The notes: generated by a model from the letters alone, not told the origin. Shown: positions 42,992 through 51,453, counted from the stretch's first letter. The stretch: DNA of 64,000 bases from Bacillus sp. FJAT-14578 (GCF_000504165.1 NZ_KI632505.1:872738-936737), one strand, 5' to 3'. Numbers and translations are program-made.

Positions 42992-43005
42992 TGTAAACGT
43001 TGTCA
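42992..43005 (+). promoter_or_regulatory. cre site (CcpA operator) before the TRAP/sugar-acid operon
   Basis: TGTAAACGTTGTCA matches TGWAANCGNTNWCA fully. It lies 20 bases before the first dctP start, where bound CcpA would block transcription. Confidence 0.65.
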
Positions 43006-43060
43006 TTACATTCAAAAATAAATACTATTACGCGTCTCTTTAGGCAATCTCACACTCTTT

Positions 43061-43085
43061 GTTTTACAATATAAAACAGAGTTTT
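43061..43085. promoter_or_regulatory. Putative IclR-type operator cluster 1
   Basis: GTTTTACAATATAAAAC overlaps AAAACAGAGTTTT, giving three alternating half-sites. The arrangement is repeated in reverse at 43183-43211. Palindromes with AAAAC/GTTTT arms around 3 bases resemble IclR/KdgR operators, and an IclR gene lies in the operon. Confidence 0.5.
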
Positions 43086-43182
43086 GATAAATTCGCGATG
43101 AAAACCTTTCTACGTTGCTAACCTTTGAAAAAACTTTTATGTATTGATGGGCTGCTGTATTACCTTCCCAAAGGTTGTTCTA

Positions 43183-43211
43183 TATTATAAAACGCAGTTT
43201 TACAATAAAAC
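43183..43211. promoter_or_regulatory. Putative IclR-type operator cluster 2
   Basis: TATAAAACGCAGTTTTACAA contains the perfect palindrome AAAACGCAGTTTT and is followed by TAAAAC. It is the mirror of cluster 1, about 110 bases away, consistent with cooperative or looping repression. Confidence 0.5.
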
Positions 43212-43317
43212 AACTTAAGTGAATTATAACGTGCCTTTTTTGCAATTGTCAAATTAATTTTTAATATTTTAATAATTTAGAATAAATACATTAATCGTAT
43301 TGATTTTTCTGCTTCTT

Positions 43318-43365
43318 GAAAAAAATGCCAGTTCCCCATCACTTTAAAACACTGGGGAACTGGCA
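43318..43365 (-). terminator. Terminator of the AKR-tetR operon
   Basis: TGCCAGTTCCCCA pairs with TGGGGAACTGGCA over 13 bases; on the minus strand TTTTTTT follows. Confidence 0.85.
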
Positions 43366-43398
43366 CTTCAGCCAAGCTTTTATACTTTTTAATCTTAT

Positions 43399-43980
43399 TT
43401 ATTGGATAATTCCAGATAAAATCAAATTCCAAACCATTTCAAATTCCTGATCGATGGCAGGTGATGCCCACTCTTTCGCATGGGCAGGATGATGAAACTT
43501 GGCCGTAGCGATAAAGACTCCGCTCGCCATGGCTAAGGCATCCCCTGACTTAAATGCTTGTTTCGCCATACCGTCTTCAATGATCGGGATAATTTGTCCA
43601 ATCAATTCGGTTATATGCATATTTACCGCTTCTACAGATTCTTCTACAAGCGTTGTGTACATCGTAAATAACTCGGGATCTTCCTGAACCTTCGTACGTT
43701 TAAGATGAATCAAGTTCTCAATCCATAAGCGCAGCCGCTCAGAAGGAGAACAATCCTCTTTGAACGAGATTTCTAACGATTCGGAAATATTGTGCAGCCA
43801 CCGCTTTGCAACAGCCTCCCGTAAAGCTGCTTTGCTTGAAAAGTGACGATAGATGGTCCCATGGCTCACATTTAGAGCCCTTGCTACATCGACTACACTC
43901 GTTTTCTCTGGTCCGAATCGACGAAGTACCTGTTCTGCGGTATCTAAAATCATTTCTTTCGTTAAAGGTTGATCAGCCAT
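43399..43980 (-). CDS. TetR-family repressor
   Basis: 193 residues from ATG 43980. N-terminal helix-turn-helix: ILDTAEQVLRRFGPEKTSVV and ALNVSHGTIYRHFSSKAALRE; the remainder is the all-helical ligand and dimer domain (LRLWIENLIHLKRTKVQEDPE onward). It follows the aldo/keto reductase gene by 6 bases. The 18-bp palindrome just upstream of that gene is its likely operator, giving autoregulation of the pair. A scrap of a very similar TetR gene lies at 20680-20739. Confidence 0.88.
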   Translation of the reverse strand: MADQPLTKEMILDTAEQVLRRFGPEKTSVVDVARALNVSHGTIYRHFSSKAALREAVAKRWLHNISESLEISFKEDCSPSERLRLWIENLIHLKRTKVQEDPELFTMYTTLVEESVEAVNMHITELIGQIIPIIEDGMAKQAFKSGDALAMASGVFIATAKFHHPAHAKEWASPAIDQEFEMVWNLILSGIIQ

Positions 43981-43986
43981 ATCGTT

Positions 43987-44976
43987 TTACTCTACTCCGA
44001 GAATTCCCATTTGCTCAGCCGCATAACGGGTACCAGCAACCGCTTCTGCAGGGATAGCAGCTTCTATTTTTTCAAGATCAGATTGGCTGAGCTGCAGACC
44101 TACTGCACTTAATGCATCCTGCAGTTGTGAACGTTTGCGCGCACCGATTAATGGGATGACATCCTCGCCTTGAGAAAGAACCCATGCAATGGCAAGCTGC
44201 GCCACGTTTGTTTGTTTTTCCTCGGCGATTTCTCGTAAAGCCTCAACAAGAGCTAAGTTCTTGTCCAAATTTTCGCCCATGAAACGCGGTGCGAAAGAAC
44301 GGAAATCCGGCGATCCTTGGCGATCCTTGGACCATTTGCCGCTTAGCAATCCGCGTGAAAGGACACCATATGCTGAAAGGCTGATTCCAAGTTCACGTAA
44401 AGTCGGCAAAATTTCTTTTTCAATCCCGCGGCTGAAAAGCGAATATTCAATTTGCAGCCAGCTGATCGGATGAACAGCATGAGCACGGCGTACCGTTTCT
44501 GCATTTGCCTCAGAAAGCCCAATATGCTTCACATAACCAGCCTTCACCATATCAGCAATGGCCCCTACCGTTTCCTCAATCGGCACGCTCGGATCCACAC
44601 GTGCTGGTTGATAAAGATCGATGTAATCGACGCCAAGATGCTGCAACGTATATGCTAACGCATTCTTAATCGCCTCGGGACGGTTATTCATGCCAATCCA
44701 TCCGCCATCCGGCGATCTTAAAACCCCAGTTTTCACTGCAATAAATGCATTCTCCCGTTTATGGCCCTGCAGTGCTTCACGCAACAATAGTTCGTTATGA
44801 CCGACACCGTAGAAGTCTCCTGTATCAAGCAGGGTGATTCCCTTTTCCAATGCCTCGTGAATAGTAGCGATACTTTCTTTTCTGTCTGCTGCACCGTATA
44901 AATCCGACATTCCCATACATCCTAAACCAATCGCTGAAACGGATGTGCCATTTTGACCAATTTTTCTATGCTCCAT
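43987..44976 (-). CDS. Aldo/keto reductase
   Basis: 329 residues from ATG 44976 (GGGAGGTTATTTTTT); an upstream ATG at 44997 lies before that site. AKR barrel: IGLGCMGMSDLYGAADRKES near residue 18, LDTGDFYGVGHNELLL with catalytic Asp and Tyr near 50, Lys in VKTGVLRSPDGG near 80, LYQPARVDPSVPIEETVGA near 118 and IPLIGARKRSQL for NADP binding near 280. In place of the usual catalytic His (LYLxHR) it has a Gln-Pro-Ala-Arg sequence, as in a subgroup of AKRs. Probably an NADPH-dependent carbonyl reductase under TetR control. Confidence 0.87.
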   Translation of the reverse strand: MEHRKIGQNGTSVSAIGLGCMGMSDLYGAADRKESIATIHEALEKGITLLDTGDFYGVGHNELLLREALQGHKRENAFIAVKTGVLRSPDGGWIGMNNRPEAIKNALAYTLQHLGVDYIDLYQPARVDPSVPIEETVGAIADMVKAGYVKHIGLSEANAETVRRAHAVHPISWLQIEYSLFSRGIEKEILPTLRELGISLSAYGVLSRGLLSGKWSKDRQGSPDFRSFAPRFMGENLDKNLALVEALREIAEEKQTNVAQLAIAWVLSQGEDVIPLIGARKRSQLQDALSAVGLQLSQSDLEKIEAAIPAEAVAGTRYAAEQMGILGVE

Positions 44977-45028
44977 AAAAAATAACCTCCCATTCATCTG
45001 ATGGAATCATCATATCATGGGTGGATAA

Positions 45029-45072
45029 CAAATAACAAGTGACAAATTTTATTTTTTGTCACTTGTTATTTG
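45029..45072. promoter_or_regulatory. Long palindrome, probable TetR operator
   Basis: CAAATAACAAGTGACAAA and TTTGTCACTTGTTATTTG are perfect 18-base arms 8 bases apart, ending 53 bases before the AKR start. The size and place fit an autoregulatory TetR-family site. Confidence 0.7.
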
Positions 45073-45176
45073 ATTGTATGTTTGCGAAATGCCTAATAAT
45101 CAAAGTCCTCCTGATTACTTTAAATATTTACTCATTTATCAATTTTGCTTCACTGCAAAATCAAAAATATCAAAAC

Positions 45177-45218
45177 AAAACGGATGCCCGTAAATATTTT
45201 CGGGGAACATCCGTTTTT
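45177..45218. terminator. Terminator, minus operon 46.8-45.27 kb
   Basis: AAAACGGATG pairs with CATCCGTTTTT, with an inner CCCG/CGGG stem. A-rich and T-rich sides allow use in both directions. Confidence 0.75.
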
Positions 45219-45264
45219 CTTTTTATATGGTCACCTGTAGTTCACATAGCTAGTTGCAATACTT

Positions 45265-45735
45265 CTAACTATTTTTACTTTCTTGCGCAAGTTGTGGCAA
45301 GTCATTATTTCCATCGATAATAGTAGCCTGTAATGTCATTTTATCAATTAACCACTTACCATTTTCTTTCACAAGGTGATGCATGTATATTCCGGCTACT
45401 GTCCAGGTATTATTGTTTGATTGGTTTGGTAAATAGTGAAGCGCCAATACTTTAGAAGTAGCTTTCGCTTCATTTCCCATAATATCCACTTCATGGTTTG
45501 TAACCATATGATGTGTAGCCTGAAAACCCGGCAAGAATTGACTCCACGCGTTAATGATCTCATCTTTACTTGTTTCACTACCCTCAATCCCAGAAAGAGA
45601 AGAGTAATCTAACCATACTTTATCAGTAAATAGTTCTTTTAATTCTTCCCATTTATGTGAATCGGCAGCTGTTCCAACCTTATTTATTTGTGCGATGATC
45701 TCCTGTTGATCAACAAATGTTTGTAACTGGTTCAT
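45265..45735 (-). CDS. SnoaL-like (NTF2-fold) polyketide-cyclase-type protein
   Basis: 156 residues from ATG 45735 (GGGAGTGTAAGT). NTF2-like cone fold: QQEIIAQINKVGTAADSHKW then ELKELFTDKVWLDYSSLSG near residue 40, GFQATHHMVTNHEVDIMGNEA near 82 and VKENGKWLIDKMTLQAT near 122. SnoaL-like proteins bind or isomerise small ring compounds or hydroxylated substrates; some are only ligand carriers. It follows an aldo/keto reductase gene by 24 bases, so the two may act on the same compound. Substrate unknown. Confidence 0.78.
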   Translation of the reverse strand: MNQLQTFVDQQEIIAQINKVGTAADSHKWEELKELFTDKVWLDYSSLSGIEGSETSKDEIINAWSQFLPGFQATHHMVTNHEVDIMGNEAKATSKVLALHYLPNQSNNNTWTVAGIYMHHLVKENGKWLIDKMTLQATIIDGNNDLPQLAQESKNS

Positions 45736-45759
45736 ACTTACACTCCCTATTAAGATATA

Positions 45760-46803
45760 TCAATTTTCTTTTCTATGATTGTCGATTTTCTTAAACGTAC
45801 TGCCAAACAGTGCATTTCGTACTGGGTCAGATGTTAAAAATTCATGTGGGAACCCAAGCTCAATCCCGCTTACTTGATCTAAGCGCTCAATATGTTCAGC
45901 TGATAATGAAAACTCTAATGCGCCGAGATTATCTATCATCTGTGATTCTTTTCTCGCCCCAACGAGCGGTATGATGACCCCGGATTGTTGGCGCACCCAA
46001 TTGAGAGCGACTTGTGCAGGCGTTCTTTCAGTCTCATCTGCTATCTTTACAACTTCCATCGCAATCTTGCTATTACCTTCATTTAATCGTTTGCTTTCTG
46101 GAGCTAAACGCTTAAGGTCATCCTTTGATCCATTCAAGTACTTCCCTGTTAATGCACCACCCGCAATCGGTGCCCAAGCCGTTACGCCAATATCAAAAGC
46201 GCGTGCCATTGGCAATAAATCACGTTCTGGTGCACGTTGCAGCAAATTATATTCCACTTGTAAACCGATGAATGGGGTCCAACCGCGCAGCATGGCTAAT
46301 GTATTCGCCTGGGAAACAATCCAAGCTGGGGTGTCAGAGATCCCTACATATAAAATTTTGCCTGCACGAACTAGATCATCTAAAGCACGCATCACTTCTT
46401 CCACGGGGGTCATAAAATCCCAAGCATGCAGCCATAATAGATCGATATAGTCCGTATTTAATCTCTTTAGACTTCCTTCAATGGTTTGTACCAGGTTTTT
46501 TCGATGGTTACCACCGCCATTTGGATCATGTGGGCGAGTCGTAAGCGAGTATTTGGTAGCAATCACGTATTGCTCACGATTGCCTTGAATAAATTCACCG
46601 ATAAACTTTTCACTTGTACCATTCGTATAATTGCAGGCGGTATCGATGAAATTACCGCCTGCGTCTACAAATGCTTCAAAAATGCGACGACTCTCCTCTT
46701 TATTTGCCCCAAAACCCCAATCTTCGCCAAATGTCATCGTGCCTAAGGCGAGTTCGGATACTCTAAGTCCACTTTTCCCTAATAATTTATATCTCATTGT
46801 CAT
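45760..46803 (-). CDS. Aldo/keto reductase
   Basis: 347 residues from ATG 46803 (AAGGAGAAATC). RYKLLGKSGLRVSELALGTM opens the barrel; DTACNYTNGTSEKFIGE near residue 55 carries catalytic Asp and Tyr, IATKYSLTTRPHDPNGGG near 80 the Lys, YIDLLWLHAWDFMTPVEEV near 120 the His, and IIPLVGARKESQMIDNL near 282 the NADP site. It differs from the AKR at 44.0-45.0 kb and belongs to the YajO/IolS-like group. It is transcribed with the SnoaL-like gene. Confidence 0.88.
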   Translation of the reverse strand: MTMRYKLLGKSGLRVSELALGTMTFGEDWGFGANKEESRRIFEAFVDAGGNFIDTACNYTNGTSEKFIGEFIQGNREQYVIATKYSLTTRPHDPNGGGNHRKNLVQTIEGSLKRLNTDYIDLLWLHAWDFMTPVEEVMRALDDLVRAGKILYVGISDTPAWIVSQANTLAMLRGWTPFIGLQVEYNLLQRAPERDLLPMARAFDIGVTAWAPIAGGALTGKYLNGSKDDLKRLAPESKRLNEGNSKIAMEVVKIADETERTPAQVALNWVRQQSGVIIPLVGARKESQMIDNLGALEFSLSAEHIERLDQVSGIELGFPHEFLTSDPVRNALFGSTFKKIDNHRKEN

Positions 46804-46875
46804 GATTTCTCCTTACCCTCTGTACTCTGATTTTAATTGTATCGTTGAATCATAATGCGAATTAGGATAGAACAT

Positions 46876-47742
46876 TTATCCCATCAACACCTCTTTATAA
46901 TCTTTTGCGAACGTTTCAAAAGAAATAGCTTTTTGTCCTGTGATTTCTTCTACTGCATTTGAAACCTCTGCTGTATATCCTAATTTGTTAATATGATATA
47001 GCTCTAACAATGCATCGACAGTTTCACCAGGCATTCCTGCTTCTAACATAGATTGACGAGCACTTTCAGCTGCAACATCTACATATTTAACGGATTTACC
47101 TGTCACAGAAGAGAGAATATCTGCAACCTCGTGATAAGAAATGGCTTCTGGTCCTGATAAATAATACGCTTTATTTTCATGTCCTTCTTCGGTTAAAACG
47201 TGATATGCCACTTTTGCAACATCACGTGCATCAACCAAAGCAATTTCCCCATCACCAATAGGTGCGTAGAATGCACCGTGATCCCTGATCGTATGGGCGC
47301 TATAGTTGATGATGTTTTGTATAAATGAATTTGGACGCAAGAAGGTATAAGCAATCCCTGATTGTTCCATTTCTTTTTCAATGGTTCGGTGCCATTTGGC
47401 CATTGTGATGGCTTCCAATTCAGCTCCCGCACCTGAAATTTTCACAAGATGTTTCACACCTGCTTCTTTTGCAGCCTGAATAATGTTACTGGATAGCTCT
47501 ACCATATTTGGAACAAATGGTGTCGCAAAAAATACTTTCTCGATTCCGTTCATGGCTTCTTTCAATGAAGATGGATTATGAAGGTCAGCGTGAATCATTT
47601 CAACTCCAAGTGATTTTAATTCCTCTGTTCGACTTGTAGGACGGATGGTCACACGAACCTTCTTTCCATTTTTTACGAGAAGCTTGGTTAATTCTTTACC
47701 GATATTTCCTGTTGCACCGATAACTAAAATAGTTGAATTCAT
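46876..47742 (-). CDS. NmrA/QOR2-like NAD(P)-binding protein
   Basis: 288 residues from ATG 47742 (GAGGAGAAAAA). Rossmann fold with ILVIGATGNIGKELTKLLVK at the N-terminus, IRPTSRTEELKSLGVEMIHADL near residue 36, KHLVKISGAGAELEA near 97 and FLRPNSFIQNIINYS near 134; the Tyr-x-x-x-Lys of classical SDRs is absent, as in NmrA, HSCARG and quinone reductase QOR2 (YtfG). It may reduce quinones or act as a redox sensor. It sits between two other oxidoreductase genes. Confidence 0.82.
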   Translation of the reverse strand: MNSTILVIGATGNIGKELTKLLVKNGKKVRVTIRPTSRTEELKSLGVEMIHADLHNPSSLKEAMNGIEKVFFATPFVPNMVELSSNIIQAAKEAGVKHLVKISGAGAELEAITMAKWHRTIEKEMEQSGIAYTFLRPNSFIQNIINYSAHTIRDHGAFYAPIGDGEIALVDARDVAKVAYHVLTEEGHENKAYYLSGPEAISYHEVADILSSVTGKSVKYVDVAAESARQSMLEAGMPGETVDALLELYHINKLGYTAEVSNAVEEITGQKAISFETFAKDYKEVLMG

Positions 47743-47780
47743 TTTTTCTCCTCTTTCATTTACTTTGTTAACTAATTAAA

Positions 47781-48782
47781 TCAAAGCGATTCAATTATTT
47801 TCGCTACGATTTTCCCGCAAACATGCCGCTCCGAAAGGCGAACTAATGCATGAGGAATCTCTTCCAAGGAAATCACTTCACTTAGCATGGGGTTCACTTT
47901 CTTCTCGCTGACAAGTGCTCCTAATTCTGCTGCCATCTTCGCCAAATCTTTTTGGGCAATCACGTCCCCAGATAAGTGGGCACCACCAAGAGCGATCTCA
48001 TGGAAAGAAATTGCTTTAGTAAAAGGTTTTACCTGTGCAAAATCAGGCGCTCCCGCAATATACGCCAACTGTCCATTAAAAGCGAGCAAGTCCAAATCAG
48101 CCGTAGCAACAGCACCACTTACCGTATTGAGAACAGCATCTACTCCTCTTCCATGGGTCAGTTCTTTCACTCTTACACCTACATTTTCTGTATGGTAATT
48201 AATCACATGCCGGGCACCTAGTTCTTTAACAAAGGTAAAGTTAACTGAAGAAGCGGTCGAAATCACCTCAAGCCCAGCTAAAGCAGCCAGTTGTACGGCA
48301 AAGCCGCCTACGCCTCCAGCACCACCATGAATCAAGATGGTTTGCCCTGATTGAATGTGTAACTTACGATGCAGTGCTTGGTAAGCAGTCATCCCTGCAC
48401 ATGGGAGGGCTGCTGCCTCTTCAAAAGATACATTCTGTGGAATAGTAGCGATAGTATGAGCGGTGGTAATGGCATATTCAGCAAAGCCGCCTGATTTGGT
48501 AAGATTCCCGTGATAAAAAACGCGATCTCCTACTGTCCAATTGCTTACTCCATCTCCTACAGCGTCAATCGTTCCTGCTACATCCAAACCCAAAATAAAA
48601 GGATAGGTCCAGTTCGGATTACCTGAAGCCGCCACTTTATAATCAACCGGATTTAATCCCACGGCATGAACTCGAACACGCACCTCTCCTTTTCTTGGTT
48701 CAGGAATAGCCATCTCAGCTATGCGCAACGTTTCAGGATGACCTGGTTTATCTAAGATTAAGGCTCTCATCATCGTTTTCAT
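47781..48782 (-). CDS. Zinc-free alcohol dehydrogenase/quinone oxidoreductase (MDR family)
   Basis: 333 residues from ATG 48782, where GGAGGAAG is adjacent; the longer frame is unlikely. MDR layout: GHPETLRIAEMAIPEPRKGE near residue 16, GLNPVDYKVAASGNPNWTYP near 52, GLDVAGTIDAVGDGVSNWTVGD near 72, and the NADPH loop ILIHGGAGGVGGFAVQLAAL near 148. No cysteine ligands for catalytic zinc are present, so it belongs with quinone oxidoreductases and enone reductases. It acts in the cytosol on quinones or reactive carbonyls. Confidence 0.87.
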   Translation of the reverse strand: MKTMMRALILDKPGHPETLRIAEMAIPEPRKGEVRVRVHAVGLNPVDYKVAASGNPNWTYPFILGLDVAGTIDAVGDGVSNWTVGDRVFYHGNLTKSGGFAEYAITTAHTIATIPQNVSFEEAAALPCAGMTAYQALHRKLHIQSGQTILIHGGAGGVGGFAVQLAALAGLEVISTASSVNFTFVKELGARHVINYHTENVGVRVKELTHGRGVDAVLNTVSGAVATADLDLLAFNGQLAYIAGAPDFAQVKPFTKAISFHEIALGGAHLSGDVIAQKDLAKMAAELGALVSEKKVNPMLSEVISLEEIPHALVRLSERHVCGKIVAKIIESL

Positions 48783-48894
48783 CTTCCTCCACTCAAGGTT
48801 AGAAATTGGATAAATAAATCTAATTACGGCCCTTTTCCAAACGAATCGGAGTGTAATTAGAAATAAAACATGATTTTTTTGAAATGGATAAAAC

Positions 48895-49602
48895 TTACCA
48901 GTCAATAGTATGTCCGTCTCTAAAAAAACCGCCGTTTGGTCCGTCTTCGTCCAGTTCAGTAAGCCACAAAATGGATTGTGCAGCCTGCTCTACACTTCGA
49001 GGAGCATGTGGCCCACCCATATCAGTTCGTACCCATCCTGGGCATACCGCATTGATTTTGATATTTCCAGAAAGCTCTGCAGCTAGAAGACGTGTAAGTC
49101 CATTTAATGCAAACTTCGATAATTTATATGAACCTGGTCCTGTTTGATCCATTTCATCCATTTGTCCGTAACCGGAAGAAATATTGACAATCCTTCCATA
49201 CTGATTTTTCATCATTAATGGAAGAAAAGATCGAATTAAATGATAAGGTCCCAAAAGGTTGGTTCTTAACGTTTGTTCTAAAATAGCAGGTTCTTCTTCT
49301 GACATCTTTTCGTTCTCATCTAAATAGACACCTGCATTATTAATTAACACATCTAGTCGACCATATGTTTGTTGAACATACTCCGCAGCCTTCTGAATGC
49401 TTTCAGTATGATCAACATCAAGTTCAACAACATGAATGTCATATCCGAGGTTCTTTAAGGATGAAACAGCATTTTGTCCTTTTTCTTTGTTTCTGCTGCC
49501 TAAGATGACCTGATAATTTTTCTCCGCTAATTGCTTGCCTAATTCAAAGCCAATTCCTCTGTTTCCGCCTGTAATGAATGCAATTTTTTTTATTTCAGAC
49601 AC
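48895..49602 (-). CDS. Short-chain dehydrogenase/reductase
   Basis: 235 residues from GTG 49602, 9 bases after AAGGAG; an earlier start would put that site inside the gene. Classical SDR: AFITGGNRGIGFELGKQLAE near residue 7, VLINNAGVYLDE near 80, NISSGYGQMD with the catalytic Ser near 137, YKLSKFALNGLTRL with Tyr and Lys near 155 and CPGWVRTDMGG near 185. It is most like carbonyl reductases of the SDR superfamily. A MarR-type palindrome (49623-49638) lies 20 bases before the start, so it belongs to the regulon of the MarR protein at 50.4 kb. Confidence 0.88.
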   Translation of the reverse strand: MSEIKKIAFITGGNRGIGFELGKQLAEKNYQVILGSRNKEKGQNAVSSLKNLGYDIHVVELDVDHTESIQKAAEYVQQTYGRLDVLINNAGVYLDENEKMSEEEPAILEQTLRTNLLGPYHLIRSFLPLMMKNQYGRIVNISSGYGQMDEMDQTGPGSYKLSKFALNGLTRLLAAELSGNIKINAVCPGWVRTDMGGPHAPRSVEQAAQSILWLTELDEDGPNGGFFRDGHTIDW

Positions 49603-49622
49603 TATATCCATCTCCTTTTTAA

Positions 49623-49638
49623 TTGCTTGTACATACAA
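49623..49638. promoter_or_regulatory. MarR-type operator 1 (before the SDR gene)
   Basis: TTGCTTGTACATACAA, a 16-bp near-palindrome shared by five promoters in this region. Confidence 0.7.
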
Positions 49639-49666
49639 TTAAATACTGGAAAATTTTTGACCTCAA

Positions 49667-50092
49667 TCATTTAATTCGATATTTATTATTCTTATCCTTG
49701 TAAGATTCCTCTGCAACAGCAGGTCGTATGTTTTCAAAAATACCAAAGGAATTACCGCTAGTGTCCTTAAATATGTAACAGGGCCCGTTCGGTATTTCAA
49801 TTGGTCCTTTTTCTTCCTTCCAACCTCTATTTCTTAATTCCATTACCTTTGCACTCAAGTCTTTCACTTCATAAATAGGCATACATGTTGGTGAAGTTAA
49901 GTGATCTGCAATTAATACTAGAGGTCCTTCCCCTATTTCAAATGCTGCTACCTTTGCTCCGAATCGGTCGAATGCCCAGTGTAATTTTCCCCCAAGCAAA
50001 GATTTATAGTAGTGAAAATCAGCTTCAAAATCTGAAGTACCCATATACAAATACCTCAACTTATTAAATGGAATAGCACTTATTGTCGACAC
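49667..50092 (-). CDS. VOC-family (glyoxalase-like) protein
   Basis: 141 residues; start GTG 50092. Vicinal-oxygen-chelate fold: LRYLYMGTSDFEADFHYYKS near residue 12, GEGPLVLIADHLTSPTCMPIYEVKD near 53, and GPCYIFKDTSGNSFGIFENI near 102. Such proteins bind metal and act as glyoxalases, dioxygenases or resistance proteins that bind drugs. Few of the glyoxalase I metal ligands can be assigned with certainty. It has its own MarR-type operator 78 bases upstream. It is divergent from the marR gene. Confidence 0.8.
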   Translation of the reverse strand: MSTISAIPFNKLRYLYMGTSDFEADFHYYKSLLGGKLHWAFDRFGAKVAAFEIGEGPLVLIADHLTSPTCMPIYEVKDLSAKVMELRNRGWKEEKGPIEIPNGPCYIFKDTSGNSFGIFENIRPAVAEESYKDKNNKYRIK

Positions 50093-50169
50093 AACCTTTC
50101 CATTTTTGTTGTAATGCCCTTTTAAAGATGGCCTCTGGAATAATAATATATAATACTATCAATTTTTTG

Positions 50170-50185
50170 TTGTTTGTACATACAA
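50170..50185. promoter_or_regulatory. MarR-type operator 2 (before the VOC gene)
   Basis: TTGTTTGTACATACAA, 78 bases before the VOC start on the minus strand. Confidence 0.7.
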
Positions 50186-50352
50186 TTATAATAAAGTACT
50201 ATATTTGAAAAATCAATACATTCACCTGATTATTTTTCCTTCATTAAACGATAATCTTAATTTATTATGAGTAATAGAAGAGGAAAAATAATTATTTATT
50301 GTAAATATATGGTTGATAGTGCCGTTTGACAAATCTAATCGTTTGAGTTAAT

Positions 50353-50368
50353 TTGTATGTACAAGCAA
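50353..50368. promoter_or_regulatory. MarR-type operator 3 (before marR)
   Basis: TTGTATGTACAAGCAA, 20 bases before the marR start, consistent with autorepression. Confidence 0.75.
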
Positions 50369-50387
50369 AATGTAAGGAGTTTTTAAT

Positions 50388-50810
50388 ATGATAGATGATT
50401 TTTTTGACAATTGCCTGTATTTCACAGTTAATAAGCTATCTCGTGCCATTACGAAAATGGCTGAAGATTCTTTTAAAAAAACGGGTTTATCCCCCACTCA
50501 TGCATTTTTGATGATGCTGGTTATTGACAAGCCTGGTATATCACAATCAGAGTTAGCAGAGGCTCTACATCTAAAGCCTTCTACTATTACTCGTTTTGTC
50601 GATAAACTAGTTGAAAAAGGATTAATTGAACGAAAAACAGAAGGCAAACGATCATTGAATTTTCCGACTGAAAATGGTCAAGCGATCCTTAAAGATATTA
50701 AAGAAGGCTGGAAAATTTTATTTCGATCTTACTCCGATATTTTAGGTGAAGAAGAAGGAAAAGCATTAAATAAATTAATTAATGAAGCAGGCAATAAATT
50801 AGAAAAGTAA
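50388..50810 (+). CDS. MarR-family redox/electrophile-type repressor
   Basis: 140 residues from ATG 50388 (GTAAGGAGTTTTTAAT). Winged helix: TGLSPTHAFLMMLVIDKPG, then SQSELAEALHLKPSTITRFV and the wing IERKTEGKRSLNFPT; the flanking helices form the dimer. A single Cys9 in helix 1 (FDNCLYF) is placed like the reactive Cys of OhrR-type sensors. The palindrome TTGYWTGTACAWRCAA lies before this gene and before four others nearby (SDR, VOC and two NAD(P)H oxidoreductases), so the regulon can be read directly from the sequence. Confidence 0.87.
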   Translation: MIDDFFDNCLYFTVNKLSRAITKMAEDSFKKTGLSPTHAFLMMLVIDKPGISQSELAEALHLKPSTITRFVDKLVEKGLIERKTEGKRSLNFPTENGQAILKDIKEGWKILFRSYSDILGEEEGKALNKLINEAGNKLEK

Positions 50811-50871
50811 TAAAAAAGATCCTTTGGTGAATACTAAAAAAGTATTTAACAAAGGAATCCTATCTTTATAT

Positions 50872-50887
50872 TTGCTTGTACAAACAA
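50872..50887. promoter_or_regulatory. MarR-type operator 4
   Basis: TTGCTTGTACAAACAA, 30 bases before the first NAD(P)H oxidoreductase gene. Confidence 0.75.
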
Positions 50888-50916
50888 TATAAAATCATTC
50901 CAAAGGAGATGTCCTA

Positions 50917-51453
50917 ATGAAAACACTTGTAATTATTACACATCCTAATCTTGAACAATCTCGAATCAATCGAGCTTGGATGGAGGAATTGAAAAAGCAC
51001 GAAGAAATTACGCTTCATACTCTTTATCAAACATATCCGGATGGAAAAATAAACGTTGAACACGAGCAAAGTCTGTTAGAATCACATGACCGTATTATTC
51101 TTCAATTCCCGTTTTACTGGTACAGCACCCCTGCCTTGTTAAAGCAATGGCAAGATGAAGTGCTTTCTTACGGCTGGGCATACGGAGAAGGCGGGGACAA
51201 GCTTCACGGCAAAGAACTCGGTCTAGCGATTTCAACCTTCGGACCAAAAGATTCCTACCAGCCGACTGGCTACAATCATTTTACGGTGGAGACCTTAACA
51301 ACTCCTTTACAGCAAACAAGTAACCTCATCGGCACTAAATTTATGCCGCTATTTGTCTTGAATGGTGTTGCTTATGTATCAGATGAGGAACTCACAGAAA
51401 ATGCAAAAGCATACGTCGATTACGTTCTTCAGCCATCAATAATTGAAGCTTAA
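50917..51453 (+). CDS. NAD(P)H-dependent oxidoreductase, flavodoxin-like (YwrO/KefF type)
   Basis: 178 residues from ATG 50917 (CAAAGGAGATGTCCTA). Flavodoxin-like fold of the NQO/KefF family: KTLVIITHPNLEQSRINRAW at the N-terminus (FMN phosphate loop), HDRIILQFPFYWYSTPALLK near residue 60, LGLAISTFGPKDSYQPTGYN near 107. These enzymes carry FMN or FAD and reduce quinones or nitro compounds by two electrons. It is a close paralogue of the next gene. Confidence 0.9.
   Translation: MKTLVIITHPNLEQSRINRAWMEELKKHEEITLHTLYQTYPDGKINVEHEQSLLESHDRIILQFPFYWYSTPALLKQWQDEVLSYGWAYGEGGDKLHGKELGLAISTFGPKDSYQPTGYNHFTVETLTTPLQQTSNLIGTKFMPLFVLNGVAYVSDEELTENAKAYVDYVLQPSIIEA

Noticed and set aside
45039-45320. 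Open frame on the plus strand
   Set aside because: It crosses the TetR palindrome and a terminator and enters the SnoaL-like gene in antisense.
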